Notes: generated from the sequence alone by a model not told the origin. A DNA stretch of 64,000 bases from an uncultured Candidatus Saccharibacteria bacterium (GCA_938030095.1 CALHGK010000005.1:124001-188000); one strand, 5' to 3'. Shown: positions 17,446 to 27,520, counted from the stretch's first letter. Numbers and translations: made by a program.

Positions 17446-17823
17446 ATGATAGTGGTTGGATTTTTTGCGTGGTGGTATGGCGCTGGGTGGTGGCAGCGGA
17501 TCACGATGGTGTGGGGGAAGCTGGTGAGTGTATTTGACTATTTTTCAATTGATCTCTTGGTGCGAACATGGTTTGCGCCGTTTCGACAGATATCGGCAGG
17601 AGCGGTGGATGGGCCGATTGGCGTGCAGATTCGGGCGTTTTTTGACCGTCTCATCTCGCGAACGATTGGCGGCATCGTGCGGAGCTTTATGATTATTTTT
17701 GGTATTGTCGCACTAGCAATAACTGCTGTAGTGGGGCTTGTCTTTGTTATTGCTTGGGCGCTTGTGCCTGTGTTGCCACTGCTGGGGGCAGGGCTTGCGA
17801 TAGTGGGGTGGCTGCCATGGTAA
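17446..17823 (+). CDS. Small membrane protein paired with the Clp-like ATPase
   Basis: 125 aa, no recognised family. It has a Trp-rich N-terminus (FFAWWYGAGWWQRI), an amphipathic middle (DLLVRTWFAPFRQIS), and two C-terminal helices (about residues 78-100 and 102-122). The ATG at 17446 lies seven bases after TACAAT (17433-17438); the upstream ATG at 17437 overlaps the -10 itself. Its last codons overlap the start of the membrane-anchored AAA+ gene by seven bases, so stoichiometric coupling and a physical complex are likely. Confidence 0.75.
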   Translation: MIVVGFFAWWYGAGWWQRITMVWGKLVSVFDYFSIDLLVRTWFAPFRQISAGAVDGPIGVQIRAFFDRLISRTIGGIVRSFMIIFGIVALAITAVVGLVFVIAWALVPVLPLLGAGLAIVGWLPW

Positions 17824-20264
17824 GTGACTTTCATTACGATAGCTTGCGTGCTAAGAAGGCTCGCTTGGGTGTGCAGATGGGCCGCTTCGATCACTGGTGG
17901 TGGGCACCATTTGTGCTTCTTGTGGCAGGGGCGGGAGCCTTACTGGCGGTGGAGCTGCCACTGGGGTGGTTTGTCGCGAGCCTGGCTGTGGTGCCGTATG
18001 GATTGCATCGATGGTATCAGGGTGAGATTGCCCATTTGCCTACTAGCGGTGGCACGGCTGATGGTTTGCTTGCGGGTGACGTCCTGGGTCGATTGCCCAC
18101 TACGCCGACGCCGCGCGATATCGCCTGGGCGCTGCGTTCGGTGAATGATGGGCTCTTTATGGCATTGCGGCTCGGTCTTAGCCCAGCGCTTATGCAGGAT
18201 CTCGTGAGTGACGACCCGAGTATTATGCCCGAGTTTTGGCAATTTGCCGATCGTATCCGCCAGTACAACCAGCTCGAGCAAATCACCGGGAGTGTGCTCA
18301 TGGTGGCTTTGGTACGTAGCATACCTGGCTACCAGAATATCCTGGCGGAGCTCCAGCTTGACGACGAAGATCTCGATGGCGCTGTACAGTGGCAGCACCA
18401 CTTGCGTCAATTGGTGGCACAGATTCATCAGCCGCGGCGCACTGGTGGGGTGGCGCGCGATTGGTCGTTTGGTTATATTCCGCTGCTGCGCCGCTTTGGG
18501 CAGAATATTAGCGAGCAAATTAGCCGTGGCGGCGGGATGTTCTCTGTTGATGTTGCGTCGCACACCAAAGCGATTGATCAGCTCATCGATATCTTTGGCA
18601 CTCGTGGGCGGCAGAATGCCGTGCTGGTGGGGCAGGCTGGCACGGGCAAGACGACCATCATCCACGCCTTTGCCGAGCGGCTCCTCGATGCCTCGGCGCA
18701 TTTGCCGAGCAGCCTCAAGTTTCGGCAGGTGTTCATTCTCGACTCATCGTCGCTCATCGCTGCGGCGCCAGGCCGGGGCGAGCTCGAGAACCTCGTCATG
18801 CGCGTCCTTGGTGAGGCGTATACTGCCAAGAATATCATCATTTGCCTAGATAATGCTCAACTGTTCTTCGAGGAAGGGATTGGTGCGGTGGATCTCACCA
18901 ATGTGCTGCTGCCTATCCTTGAGGCAGGACGCCTGAGGGTTATTCTGAGTATGGATGAGCAGCGATTTTTGCAGATTGGCCGGCGCAATCCATCGCTTGC
19001 CAATGCGCTCAATCGCATCTCCATCGTGCCTACAGATGAAGCCGAGACACTGCGTGTCTTGCAAGAGCAAGCCGTTATTACCGAAGGGCAGCGCCATGTG
19101 GCCTACCGCTATCAAGCGCTGCGCGAGGCGTATCGGCTGAGTGCGCGCTATATTCATGATCTTGCCATGCCGGGCCAGGCCATCAAGCTGCTCGAGTCAG
19201 CTGCAAGCTACCACGAAGATGGTATTGTGACGAAGCAATCGGTGCAGCAAGCCATTGAGCAAACGATGGATGTAAAGATAAGTGTGGCAAATACTGCAGA
19301 TGATCGCGAGCGGCTGCTCAATATGGAGGCGCTCATCCACCAGCGAATGGTCAACCAAACGCGAGCGGTCAGCGTGGTAAGCGACGCCTTGCGCCGAGCA
19401 CGAGCCGGTGTGCGCAACCAAAATCGGCCAATTGGCACCTTCCTCTTCCTTGGGCCAACAGGGGTGGGTAAGACGGAGCTGAGTAAGGCTCTGGCTGACG
19501 TGTACTTTGGTGGTGAGGGCAAGATTGTCCGGATTGACCTCAACGAATATGTCCGGCCTGAGGATGTGTCGCGCCTGATTGCTGATGGCGCTGATGACCC
19601 AGCCAGTTTAACCGCCCAGGTGATGAAACAGCCCTTTAGCGTGGTATTGCTGGATGAAATTGAGAAGGCCGCGCCAGAGGTATTAGCAACCTTGCTGCAG
19701 CTGCTGGATGAGGGGATCCTGCGCGATATTAAGAACCGTGAGGTGAGCTTCCGTGATGCAATTGTCATTGCTACGAGCAACGCTGGGGCTGACCGCATCC
19801 GCGAATATATCGAGCATGGTTATAAGCTTGAGCAATTCGAACAGCAGTTTACCGACGAGCTCATTAACAGTGGTCAGTTCCGTCCTGAGTTCCTCAACCG
19901 TTTTGACGAAATCGTCCTCTTCAGGCCGTTTACTAAGGAAGAGCTGGTGCAAGTGCTTGACCTTATCCTCGAGGGGGTCAACGCCACGCTCGCCCAGCAA
20001 AAGGTTTCGGTCGCGGTAGAGTATGATGCTAAGCTCTTTCTCGTCGAACGTGGCTATGATCCACGGCTTGGTGCTCGCCCGATGCGCCGCGTGGTGCAAA
20101 AAGCGGTGGAGAATACTGTGGCGCGCCAGATGCTCAGCGGTAGTGTGGCGCCTGGTAGCACCATTACCGTCACGCTTGAGCAAGCTCGCCAGGCCTTCCA
20201 GACCGATGGTGCACCAGAGGTTGTGACAGCAGATGAAATCATCCCGCCAGAGTATAAGCGGTAA
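17817..20264 (+). CDS. Membrane-anchored double-AAA+ Clp-like ATPase
   Basis: 815-aa HSP100 relative. Instead of a soluble start it begins with two membrane helices (about residues 30-66), then a divergent Clp-N-like helical region (SVNDGLFMALRLGLSPALM), D1 and D2. D1 Walker A is GQAGTGKTT near 272; its Walker B reads ICLDNAQ, with Asn346 replacing the catalytic Glu. D2 is intact: LGPTGVGKTE near 546 and LLDEIEKA (Asp613-Glu614). There is no ClpB-type coiled coil. The position of the ClpP-docking loop has EHGYKLEQ rather than an I/L/V-G-F tripeptide. It overlaps the preceding small membrane gene by seven bases. Confidence 0.9.
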   Translation: MVSDFHYDSLRAKKARLGVQMGRFDHWWWAPFVLLVAGAGALLAVELPLGWFVASLAVVPYGLHRWYQGEIAHLPTSGGTADGLLAGDVLGRLPTTPTPRDIAWALRSVNDGLFMALRLGLSPALMQDLVSDDPSIMPEFWQFADRIRQYNQLEQITGSVLMVALVRSIPGYQNILAELQLDDEDLDGAVQWQHHLRQLVAQIHQPRRTGGVARDWSFGYIPLLRRFGQNISEQISRGGGMFSVDVASHTKAIDQLIDIFGTRGRQNAVLVGQAGTGKTTIIHAFAERLLDASAHLPSSLKFRQVFILDSSSLIAAAPGRGELENLVMRVLGEAYTAKNIIICLDNAQLFFEEGIGAVDLTNVLLPILEAGRLRVILSMDEQRFLQIGRRNPSLANALNRISIVPTDEAETLRVLQEQAVITEGQRHVAYRYQALREAYRLSARYIHDLAMPGQAIKLLESAASYHEDGIVTKQSVQQAIEQTMDVKISVANTADDRERLLNMEALIHQRMVNQTRAVSVVSDALRRARAGVRNQNRPIGTFLFLGPTGVGKTELSKALADVYFGGEGKIVRIDLNEYVRPEDVSRLIADGADDPASLTAQVMKQPFSVVLLDEIEKAAPEVLATLLQLLDEGILRDIKNREVSFRDAIVIATSNAGADRIREYIEHGYKLEQFEQQFTDELINSGQFRPEFLNRFDEIVLFRPFTKEELVQVLDLILEGVNATLAQQKVSVAVEYDAKLFLVERGYDPRLGARPMRRVVQKAVENTVARQMLSGSVAPGSTITVTLEQARQAFQTDGAPEVVTADEIIPPEYKR

Positions 20265-20510
20265 GAGTACGATACTTAGGGTAACTAGCTTTAGCTCTAC
20301 GGAGAAATGATATTGAGATAGTGTTTATTCTATTGATGGGCCACGCATTAGAATAAGAAGAGCGAAGATATGAAGGGGTTCTCGAGGACGCTTGAAAGCG
20401 CAGACTCGCCATCCTTAGGAGAAAATTTAAGAGCAAGAAGTGGCACTCTTACAGTGCTAGAAGTATTTTGCAGTATATAACCTCTAGCAATGCGAGCCAA
20501 AGCCGCGTGA

Positions 20511-20942
20511 TTATTGGCCTTGGTTTGATTGCATAAACCCTGGGCGGAAGTTTGGCTTCATGGCTGGTTTGCTGTAGGCTGGCTGTGGTTGGCGCGGTGT
20601 GTGCACGGTGTTGTCGCGCCGGCGGGCGTAGGTGGCAGTGCCTGGTCGTGATCCTGATGGGTCACGTGGCCCCTCGCCACTGCCACGGAGACGCTCGTTG
20701 TTCATATAAGGTGCTTCGTCATCAATACGGCTACTATCGGCGGCGACCGGCCGGCAGCCCATCATAGTGTGCGAGCTTTGGTAGCGCAAGTGGTTGGCGC
20801 GGCGCTCTTGGATGGATTGATGCTGGCGCTGGTCGACGCGTAGTGACGACGTTTTAGCACCATTGACGATGGTTCGGGTATTGCGCGCGACGCCATTGGT
20901 GTGTATGCTCGATCCGCGCAAGCGATGGAGTCCTCGGGTCAT
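20511..20942 (-). CDS. Basic low-complexity protein, unknown function
   Basis: 143 aa, no family. It is Arg/Asn/Gln/Ser-rich throughout, predicted disordered and strongly basic, with a Pro/Arg-rich C-terminus. The start at 20942 is supported by TATAAT (on the minus strand at 20949-20954) six bases upstream, as for other genes here. A weak hairpin (20440-20462) beyond its stop could be a terminator. Nucleic-acid or polyanion binding is possible from composition, but nothing specific shows it. Confidence 0.6.
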   Translation of the reverse strand: MTRGLHRLRGSSIHTNGVARNTRTIVNGAKTSSLRVDQRQHQSIQERRANHLRYQSSHTMMGCRPVAADSSRIDDEAPYMNNERLRGSGEGPRDPSGSRPGTATYARRRDNTVHTPRQPQPAYSKPAMKPNFRPGFMQSNQGQ

Positions 20943-20984
20943 ACCTTTATTATACATAAAAAAGTGATATAATGGATAGCGCGT

Positions 20985-21059
20985 GCGGGTGTCGTACAGC
21001 GGCTAGTATACAAGTTTTCCAAACTTGGGATCGGAGTTCGATTCTCCGCACCCGCACCA
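20985..21059 (+). tRNA. tRNA-Gly (anticodon TCC)
   Basis: A cloverleaf with encoded CCA: acceptor GCGGGTG/CACCCGC, anticodon stem CAAGT/ACTTG around TTTCCAA, T arm CGGAG TTCGATT CTCCG. TATAAT at 20968-20973 is a good -10 just upstream. An inverted-repeat cassette starts 60 bases beyond its 3' end. Confidence 0.97.
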
Positions 21060-21080
21060 TTTCGGAATAAAATTGGAAAC

Positions 21081-21106
21081 GGTCGCCCTGTAGGGTGGCT
21101 TTTTCT
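21081..21106 (+). terminator. Probable terminator after tRNA-Gly
   Basis: An imperfect GC-rich hairpin (GTCGCCCT with AGGGTGGC) is followed by TTTTTC. Confidence 0.55.
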
Positions 21107-21119
21107 AGACTTTGGCGGA

Positions 21120-21172
21120 GCCAAAGCTCGAACCTATTTCGAGCGTAAAAGCTGAACCTGTGCAGGCTCGGC
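21120..21172 (+). repeat. Left terminal inverted repeat of the cassette
   Basis: 53 bases matching the reverse complement of 22479-22531 with three mismatches. It contains an internal hairpin (GCTCGAA, five bases, TTCGAGC) and a second, weaker one (GCTGAACC with GGCTCGGC). Its outer edge also pairs with the flank as CTTTGGC-GGA-GCCAAAG. Confidence 0.92.
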
Positions 21173-21324
21173 TGCTGGTCAAGTAGCCCCGCATCGAATT
21201 GCTGAGTCTATACTACCTTGGTATCTTATGCGGGCTGTTACATACCTGGAGGATAATAGTAACGCAGATGAAGCTACCGACGAAGTACAGCAACAATTTA
21301 CGTTAGCCATGAGACAATGGAACC

Positions 21325-21897
21325 ATGAAGCTTCTTATCACTAGGCATGGCCAAGCTGATGGTAATGCCTGCGGCATTACCATGGGTCAACGCGATAGCA
21401 AGCTGACTGTTCTTGGCGTTCGGCAGGCGGAGCGTAAGGCTCTAAAAATTAAGAAGCTATCTCAGAAAATTGATCGTGTCTACACATCTGATCTTGGAAG
21501 GTCTGTGCAGACTGCGCAGATCATCTCGGACACACTTGGTCTACAGAAGGCTACTTCTGACAAGGATCTACGAGAAATTAGTTTTGGAAAATACGAGGGG
21601 TTGCCCTACGATGCCATTCCGCATATAGAGGGTGGTTATATGAAAGTGCGATTTCCTGATGGAGAATCAAACGAGATAATGGCCACACGAGTTATCAATG
21701 CGGTAAATCGTATATACGAAGCCGGCAAGGACGCATGCGTATTAATCGTAACGCACTCGGGTCCGATCACTGTAATTCTCGCGAGCTATTATGGTAGGGA
21801 ATTACAGGCGATGTTAGATGACAAGATTGGGAATGAAGAGATAGTTGAGCTGCAAGTTGATAGAAAATTAGCCAATCCTATTGGCAACAAGGAGTAA
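21325..21897 (+). CDS. Histidine phosphatase family protein
   Basis: 190-aa phosphoglycerate-mutase-fold phosphatase. The catalytic motif LLITRHGQADGNA holds the phospho-accepting His. RVYTSDLGRSVQTAQ supplies the conserved Arg, DLREISFGKYEG the Glu region, and VLIVTHSGPITVILA the second His. The substrate is unknown; relatives act on sugar phosphates, alpha-ribazole phosphate or nucleotides. It is the first gene of the inverted-repeat cassette, with the HD gene six bases downstream. Base composition is more A/T-rich than neighbouring genes, consistent with transfer. Confidence 0.88.
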   Translation: MKLLITRHGQADGNACGITMGQRDSKLTVLGVRQAERKALKIKKLSQKIDRVYTSDLGRSVQTAQIISDTLGLQKATSDKDLREISFGKYEGLPYDAIPHIEGGYMKVRFPDGESNEIMATRVINAVNRIYEAGKDACVLIVTHSGPITVILASYYGRELQAMLDDKIGNEEIVELQVDRKLANPIGNKE

Positions 21898-21903
21898 AAC
21901 AAG

Positions 21904-22428
21904 ATGGAAAAGGCGCATATCGCAGAATTTGAATATGATAAGCACGATATAGAGCGAGCCTTATTCTTCCTGTCGAATGCTTTGCAAGACTCTGGACATA
22001 ACACCAAACCAGTATTGCTTCATTCGATTCAAGTTGCAGAGATGCTCTGGGAGAGAGGTTTCCCGCAAGATGTCGTGATTGCTGCGGTTCTTCATGATGT
22101 TGTTGAAGATACAGATATTACTATCGACGATGTCGAGCAAAGCTTTGGACATCAGGTTGCAGTGTATGTCGATGCTCTCACAGTTTCAGATACTCAAGAC
22201 ATCATGCAGTCTTTTGCTCGCACGGCTGAGCTTGGTAGCGAGGCCCTATCAATCCGCGCAGCAGACCTCATTCAGAATAGTTACTACTATCACTTGGCTT
22301 CGACTGATATGCAAAAGCGACTCCGTGATAAGTTTGTATATTTTATGGAGCTATCTGGTGAGCTACTGGATGAAGCTCTAGTAAGTGAACTTAGCAAAGC
22401 TTATAGGCGGAATGTTGAAACTATTTGA
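21904..22428 (+). CDS. HD-domain hydrolase, small SpoT/MESH1-like
   Basis: 174 aa. The HD core is recognisable: His in LLHSIQVAEML, HDVVEDTDIT (the HD-x3-ED motif of RelA/SpoT-type hydrolases), and an Asp in SIRAADLIQNS where SpoT has DRLHN. Length and motif order resemble small alarmone hydrolases, so a ppGpp-type or other nucleotide substrate is possible, not shown. It starts six bases after the phosphatase stop and is the second gene of the cassette. Composition is A/T-rich like its partner. Confidence 0.8.
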   Translation: MEKAHIAEFEYDKHDIERALFFLSNALQDSGHNTKPVLLHSIQVAEMLWERGFPQDVVIAAVLHDVVEDTDITIDDVEQSFGHQVAVYVDALTVSDTQDIMQSFARTAELGSEALSIRAADLIQNSYYYHLASTDMQKRLRDKFVYFMELSGELLDEALVSELSKAYRRNVETI

Positions 22429-22478
22429 TCTAGAGCTTTCTGTGAAATACGGTTTATAAGGCTAGCTTTGGGTCGAGG

Positions 22479-22531
22479 GCTGAGCCTGCACGGGTTCAGC
22501 TTTTACGTTCGAAATAGGTTCGAGCTTTGGC
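22479..22531 (-). repeat. Right terminal inverted repeat of the cassette
   Basis: Reverse-complement partner of 21120-21172. Its inner hairpin GCTGAACC with GGCTCAGC pairs better than in the left copy, and the outer GCTCGAA hairpin is preserved with one change. Confidence 0.92.
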
Positions 22532-22727
22532 GTATATTGCCACCACAGATGCAAGAAAATGAGCATTACTTCGCAAACGGAGCGATGTTTTTGTTGAGAG
22601 CAGCGAATCAGACTGGATGAAGAGAGGTCGTAGCCTCTTCTTTGGTTTGGCGTGGCCCTAAAGGGTGCAATACTTTATAACAATTACACTAAATCAAGTG
22701 AAAAAGGAAGGATTAGGCACGATACTG

Positions 22728-22756
22728 TTGACATATATGCAACATTATGCTACCAT
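22728..22756 (+). promoter_or_regulatory. Promoter of the sugar-phosphate transferase gene
   Basis: TTGACA (22728-22733), 17 bases, TACCAT (22751-22756), then seven bases to the ATG at 22764. This fixes the start and gives a leaderless mRNA. Confidence 0.8.
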
Positions 22757-22763
22757 CGAACGG

Positions 22764-23564
22764 ATGTCGCAAAAAACAAGAACAAAATACGGTGAAGACT
22801 ATAACAAAAGTCCTGAGAAGCGCTGGCTTGATCGAGTAGTAGCGATTCCTTTGCTGATTGGTATGGGTTCTGCCGCTCTCGTTGCTGCTGCGGCAATGCA
22901 TAAGGAGCTTGGCGATGGCCCAACGCTCTTCGTGCAGGAGCGCTATGGTAGTGATCTTGATAACCTCGTTAAGGTACCAAAGCTACGGACACTCCGTGGT
23001 GCAGTGCGCAACACTGCCTCGGCGAATGGCTATAACCATAGTAGCGCAGGGCCAATTGGTAAACTCGTGCGCAAGGCGCATGTGGACGAAGCACCCCAAC
23101 TACTGCAAGTATTGCGTGGCAAGATGGCAATAGTAGGGCCAAGGCCACTAGCCACAGGCGAAGTGTATGATGACATCCTTGCTAACCCGGATATCCCTGA
23201 AGGTCTTAAGCGGCAGTGGATTGAGGCGCGCAAGACGACACGCCCAGGCATTATGGCACCCTATAGCAAAGAGCAGCATGAGGCTGGCTACAAACTGGAC
23301 ATAACTCATATCATCCATATAATGGAACAGGACGTTCTGTATGCTGACACAGCCTCACTAAAGAAGGATGCCAAAGTAGTTGCTGCAACGCTCGGTATGG
23401 TGGCGACCGACCTTGTACAAAAGCTTATGCCGCGGTCTGCCAGTGAATGGTTGCAGGCTAAGACAGGCTTAGCGCCGCATCCAGCAGGCCAAGAGCGTGC
23501 GGAGAGCGATGTTGTGGTGGCACTGCAACAAGCGCACGCTCAGCCTGCACGGCGTGCTGCGTAA
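22764..23564 (+). CDS. Initiating sugar-phosphate transferase (polyprenyl-P glycosyl-1-P transferase)
   Basis: Transfers a sugar-1-phosphate onto undecaprenyl phosphate to start glycan assembly. The 266-aa protein has one N-terminal membrane helix (about residues 24-44) and the conserved catalytic domain: FVQERYGSD, KVPKLRTLRG, GKLVRKAHVDEAPQLLQVL, MAIVGPRPLATGE and TTRPGIMAPYS. The usual Asp-Glu catalytic pair is seen in HVDEAPQL. A C-terminal extension of about 60 residues (Ala/Gln/Arg-rich) is not part of the family core. The start at 22764 is supported by a complete promoter. Confidence 0.9.
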   Translation: MSQKTRTKYGEDYNKSPEKRWLDRVVAIPLLIGMGSAALVAAAAMHKELGDGPTLFVQERYGSDLDNLVKVPKLRTLRGAVRNTASANGYNHSSAGPIGKLVRKAHVDEAPQLLQVLRGKMAIVGPRPLATGEVYDDILANPDIPEGLKRQWIEARKTTRPGIMAPYSKEQHEAGYKLDITHIIHIMEQDVLYADTASLKKDAKVVAATLGMVATDLVQKLMPRSASEWLQAKTGLAPHPAGQERAESDVVVALQQAHAQPARRAA

Positions 23565-23835
23565 CGTGAACCCAAAAGTCTTCACTTTCTCTGCCAGATA
23601 GGCTATATTTTTGCTCACTATTCTACCTGGAAAAGCAATGAGTGTATTGTTCTGGTATTATAGTAAGTATTTTTGGAGATGTTTCTGTTTATGTCACCCA
23701 TAAAGTCCTCCATTTTCTCAAAGTAGTGGTTTCTTAAGATGGCGGCAGAGCGGTGACCGCAGCAGATGCGTATACTCTATGTATTAGAGTGATGGAAGGG
23801 GAGGGAACGCGCATCATACCGCTGAGCCCTTGTGA

Positions 23836-25143
<1,308 letters not shown>

Positions 25144-25418
25144 CGATTGATGAGCTCATAGGTTATAGTATGCATTCACATAACAACTGGGGATGAGAGT
25201 TTGCATAGTAACCCCCTGCCCATCATCGGCCCTTTTCTCTCGCCACCGTCTCTTTAAAAATGCTAAAAGGGTCTTAGTATTTCCCTAAAACACTAGGCTC
25301 TTCAATGATAATACTGCAATAATCACTACGGGCAATTTTCTGTTCTACCAGGATGAAAGTACTGCGTTCTTCATATTCTGAGAGAGATGCAAATCTATTG
25401 CAGTGAGCAACTCGCTCG

Positions 25419-26102
25419 CTAGACACGCAAACGAAATGGTGTGAAGTTAGTGGTGGTGTCGTAGGTATCGACGGATTCGCGCCGCTTGAGTATGGCAATG
25501 ATGCGGTAGGTAAGTGGCAAGCAGACGACCTCAACGGCAAGCTTGAAGCCAAGCCCAACGGCGATATAGTTGAGCAATGCCCCCCCCGTGAGCTGCCCGC
25601 CAAAAGCAACGACACAGAATATAACGGTGTCAAACAAACTCCCTACCACTGTCGATCCAAGCAAACGCAGCCATAGTTGCCGACCCTTCATGGCAATCTT
25701 GAGCTTAGCAACGATATATGAGTTGAGAAAGCTCCCCGTCAGGAAGGCAAGCAAGCTTGCCACGACGATCTGTGGGAAGAAGCCCAGCACTGCCTCGTAG
25801 GCAGCCTGGTCGTGGTACTCTGCCGCGGCAGGTAGATAGCGCACCAGCGTGAAGCAGCCGATCGCCAACAGCATGACCCCAAAGGCTGTCCAAATAGCGC
25901 GGCGTGCCCGGCGATAGCCATAGACCTCTGTCATCACATCATCAAAGATATATACGAGCGGGAAGAGTACTGCCCCACCATCAAGGATAAGTGGGCCGAG
26001 TGCCACTAGTTTGGTAGCGGCAATATTGGAGATGAGTAGCGCTGCAACATAGACTGCGAGAATGACGCTAAAGTATCGATAATTTTCGTTCGTGTGTTTC
26101 AT
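25419..26102 (-). CDS. yhhQ: Queuosine precursor transporter (YhhQ/VUT family)
   Basis: 227-aa membrane protein with about six helices. The family signatures are LDGGAVLFPLVYIFDDVMTEVYGYRRARRAIW and FLNSYIVAKLKIAMKGRQLWLRLLGSTVVGSLFDT; in E. coli YhhQ imports queuosine precursors. The ATG at 26102 lies nine bases after TATGAT; an upstream in-frame start at 26123 would sit before that -10. With the neighbouring tgt it forms a minimal salvage module for tRNA queuosine. Confidence 0.93.
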   Translation of the reverse strand: MKHTNENYRYFSVILAVYVAALLISNIAATKLVALGPLILDGGAVLFPLVYIFDDVMTEVYGYRRARRAIWTAFGVMLLAIGCFTLVRYLPAAAEYHDQAAYEAVLGFFPQIVVASLLAFLTGSFLNSYIVAKLKIAMKGRQLWLRLLGSTVVGSLFDTVIFCVVAFGGQLTGGALLNYIAVGLGFKLAVEVVCLPLTYRIIAILKRRESVDTYDTTTNFTPFRLRV

Positions 26103-26153
26103 GCTTCGTTTATCATACCACACCTGCCAAGAAACCTGCTATAATAAACCCAT

Positions 26154-26230
26154 GCCCCGATAGCTCAGCTGGATAGAGCAGAGGACTTCTAAGCCTAAGG
26201 CCGTAGGTTCGAATCCTACTCGGGGCGCCA
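26154..26230 (+). tRNA. tRNA-Arg (anticodon TCT) with a weak anticodon stem
   Basis: Acceptor GCCCCGA/TCGGGGC, D arm GCTC-AGAGC, T arm GTAGG TTCGAAT CCTAC, CCA encoded. The loop is CTTCTAA. The anticodon stem GAGGA/GCCTA keeps only three central pairs; G27-A43 and A31-G39 are mismatched. TATAAT at 26140-26145 is the -10. Confidence 0.9.
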
Positions 26231-26242
26231 TTTTATCGTTAT

Positions 26243-26270
26243 ACCCCGTCTCGATGGGGTTGTTTTTATT
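26243..26270 (+). terminator. Terminator after tRNA-Arg(TCT)
   Basis: ACCCC and GGGGT form a stem around eight bases, followed by TGTTTTTATT. Confidence 0.8.
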
Positions 26271-26326
26271 ACATACAAAATACATTTACATGCTGCGCGA
26301 GGCTGTGCTATAGTACAGCGAGATTT

Positions 26327-27520
26327 ATGCAAGATGTGACCAACCACGACCTCCTCAAGCGCAACATTGTCAAATATTCGTGGTTTCGGATTTTTACCAA
26401 GCGTGTCTACTTGCCTCTCATCACGGTGCAGCTGGTGAATGTCGGTAAGGTTAGCTTGGATGAGCTAGCGCTGATGGTCGTTATCTCGTCTATTATCCAG
26501 GCAGCGCTGCAGATGCCAGCGGGTTATGTGGCCGATAAGTTTGGCAACCGGCGAGCGATTATCCTTGGTGCGAGCATTGCCGTGGCGTCACCTCTGTTGT
26601 ATGCCTGGTGGCCGAGCTTTTGGGGTGGGCTGATTGCCTCAGTTTTGTTCTTTGGTGGCTATGCGTTTCAATCTGGTGCGGTCGAGGCCTTTATGCACGA
26701 TTCCTTGACGGCATTGGGGCGAGCCCGCGACTATACCAAGGTGATGGGTCGCGCCCAGACGTATGGGTTAATTGGCAATACCGTGCTTATCATTGTGGTG
26801 CCACTCACGTACCGCATTCATCATACACTCCCGTTTTTGATTGGCTTTTTGTCGCTTGCTGCGACGGTGTGGTTGGCGCTGAGTTTTGCTCATCCACCGC
26901 GCCGCACGACTGCACAGGATCAGCGGCCACGGCAGGCTGCTCGCGCAATCATTACTGCGAAAAATCTTGCTCTCTTCACCTTCGCTGGTTTCTTGGCTGG
27001 TGTGTCCAATAAGGGGCTAGAATATCGCGAGCTACTCTTCCAGCATGTTGGTATTGCCGTGGAGTGGTTTGGGGTAATTGCGGCGGTCGGGAGCTTGGGT
27101 GGAGCGTTACTGGGCTGGTATGTCCATTGGTTTGATCGTCTGCGGCCACTGGCATTCTATTGGGTGGATGCGTGGATTATGGCATTGTGTATTATCTTGA
27201 TGGGCGTAACGCCAAGTCCGGTTATCGCCGTCATTGCTGTTGTGTTATTTACTGCGTATACGCGAGTGCGACCGATTGTCTTGCAGTCGAAGATCCTCAG
27301 CGAGTTGCAGCATACGTATAAAGCAACGCTCCTCTCTGCACTCAATATGTTTACGTTGCTTGGTGACGTCGTGGCGATTAGCCTGCTCACCCGGATGGTT
27401 AATCAACATGGCTATAGTGCAGGGCATGTGTGGTTTGGCGGGGCAGTTGGGGCGATTGCGCTTGGCTTATGGCTGGTGATGTGCGTTGAGGCGCTGTGGC
27501 GGCGCAAGAAAGCCCGCTAA
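26327..27520 (+). CDS. Major facilitator superfamily transporter
   Basis: 397-aa permease with about 11-12 membrane helices. The loop 2-3 signature is GYVADKFGNRRAIILGAS, an MFS motif A variant, and the second half repeats the pattern around GALLGWYVHWFDRLRP. The substrate cannot be read. The start at 26327 follows TTTACA, 18 bases, TATAGT and a 12-base gap, so the leader is very short. It lies between tRNA-Arg(TCT) and tRNA-His without obvious partners. Confidence 0.88.
   Translation: MQDVTNHDLLKRNIVKYSWFRIFTKRVYLPLITVQLVNVGKVSLDELALMVVISSIIQAALQMPAGYVADKFGNRRAIILGASIAVASPLLYAWWPSFWGGLIASVLFFGGYAFQSGAVEAFMHDSLTALGRARDYTKVMGRAQTYGLIGNTVLIIVVPLTYRIHHTLPFLIGFLSLAATVWLALSFAHPPRRTTAQDQRPRQAARAIITAKNLALFTFAGFLAGVSNKGLEYRELLFQHVGIAVEWFGVIAAVGSLGGALLGWYVHWFDRLRPLAFYWVDAWIMALCIILMGVTPSPVIAVIAVVLFTAYTRVRPIVLQSKILSELQHTYKATLLSALNMFTLLGDVVAISLLTRMVNQHGYSAGHVWFGGAVGAIALGLWLVMCVEALWRRKKAR

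Larger units (their letters stand above)
21120..22531. mobile_element. Two-gene cassette bounded by 53-bp inverted repeats
   Basis: Two open frames (histidine phosphatase and HD hydrolase) are enclosed by near-perfect inverted repeats (50 of 53 bases identical). The interior is visibly more A/T-rich and uses more A/T-ending codons than its neighbours. No transposase or integrase is present. The element sits just after tRNA-Gly. It could be a non-autonomous transposable cassette or an invertible segment. Confidence 0.6.

Noticed and set aside
20440..20465. CIRCE-like sequence GGCACTC...AGTGCTAG after the Clp-like gene
   Set aside because: The spacer is about four bases instead of nine and it lies behind genes; more likely a weak terminator hairpin.
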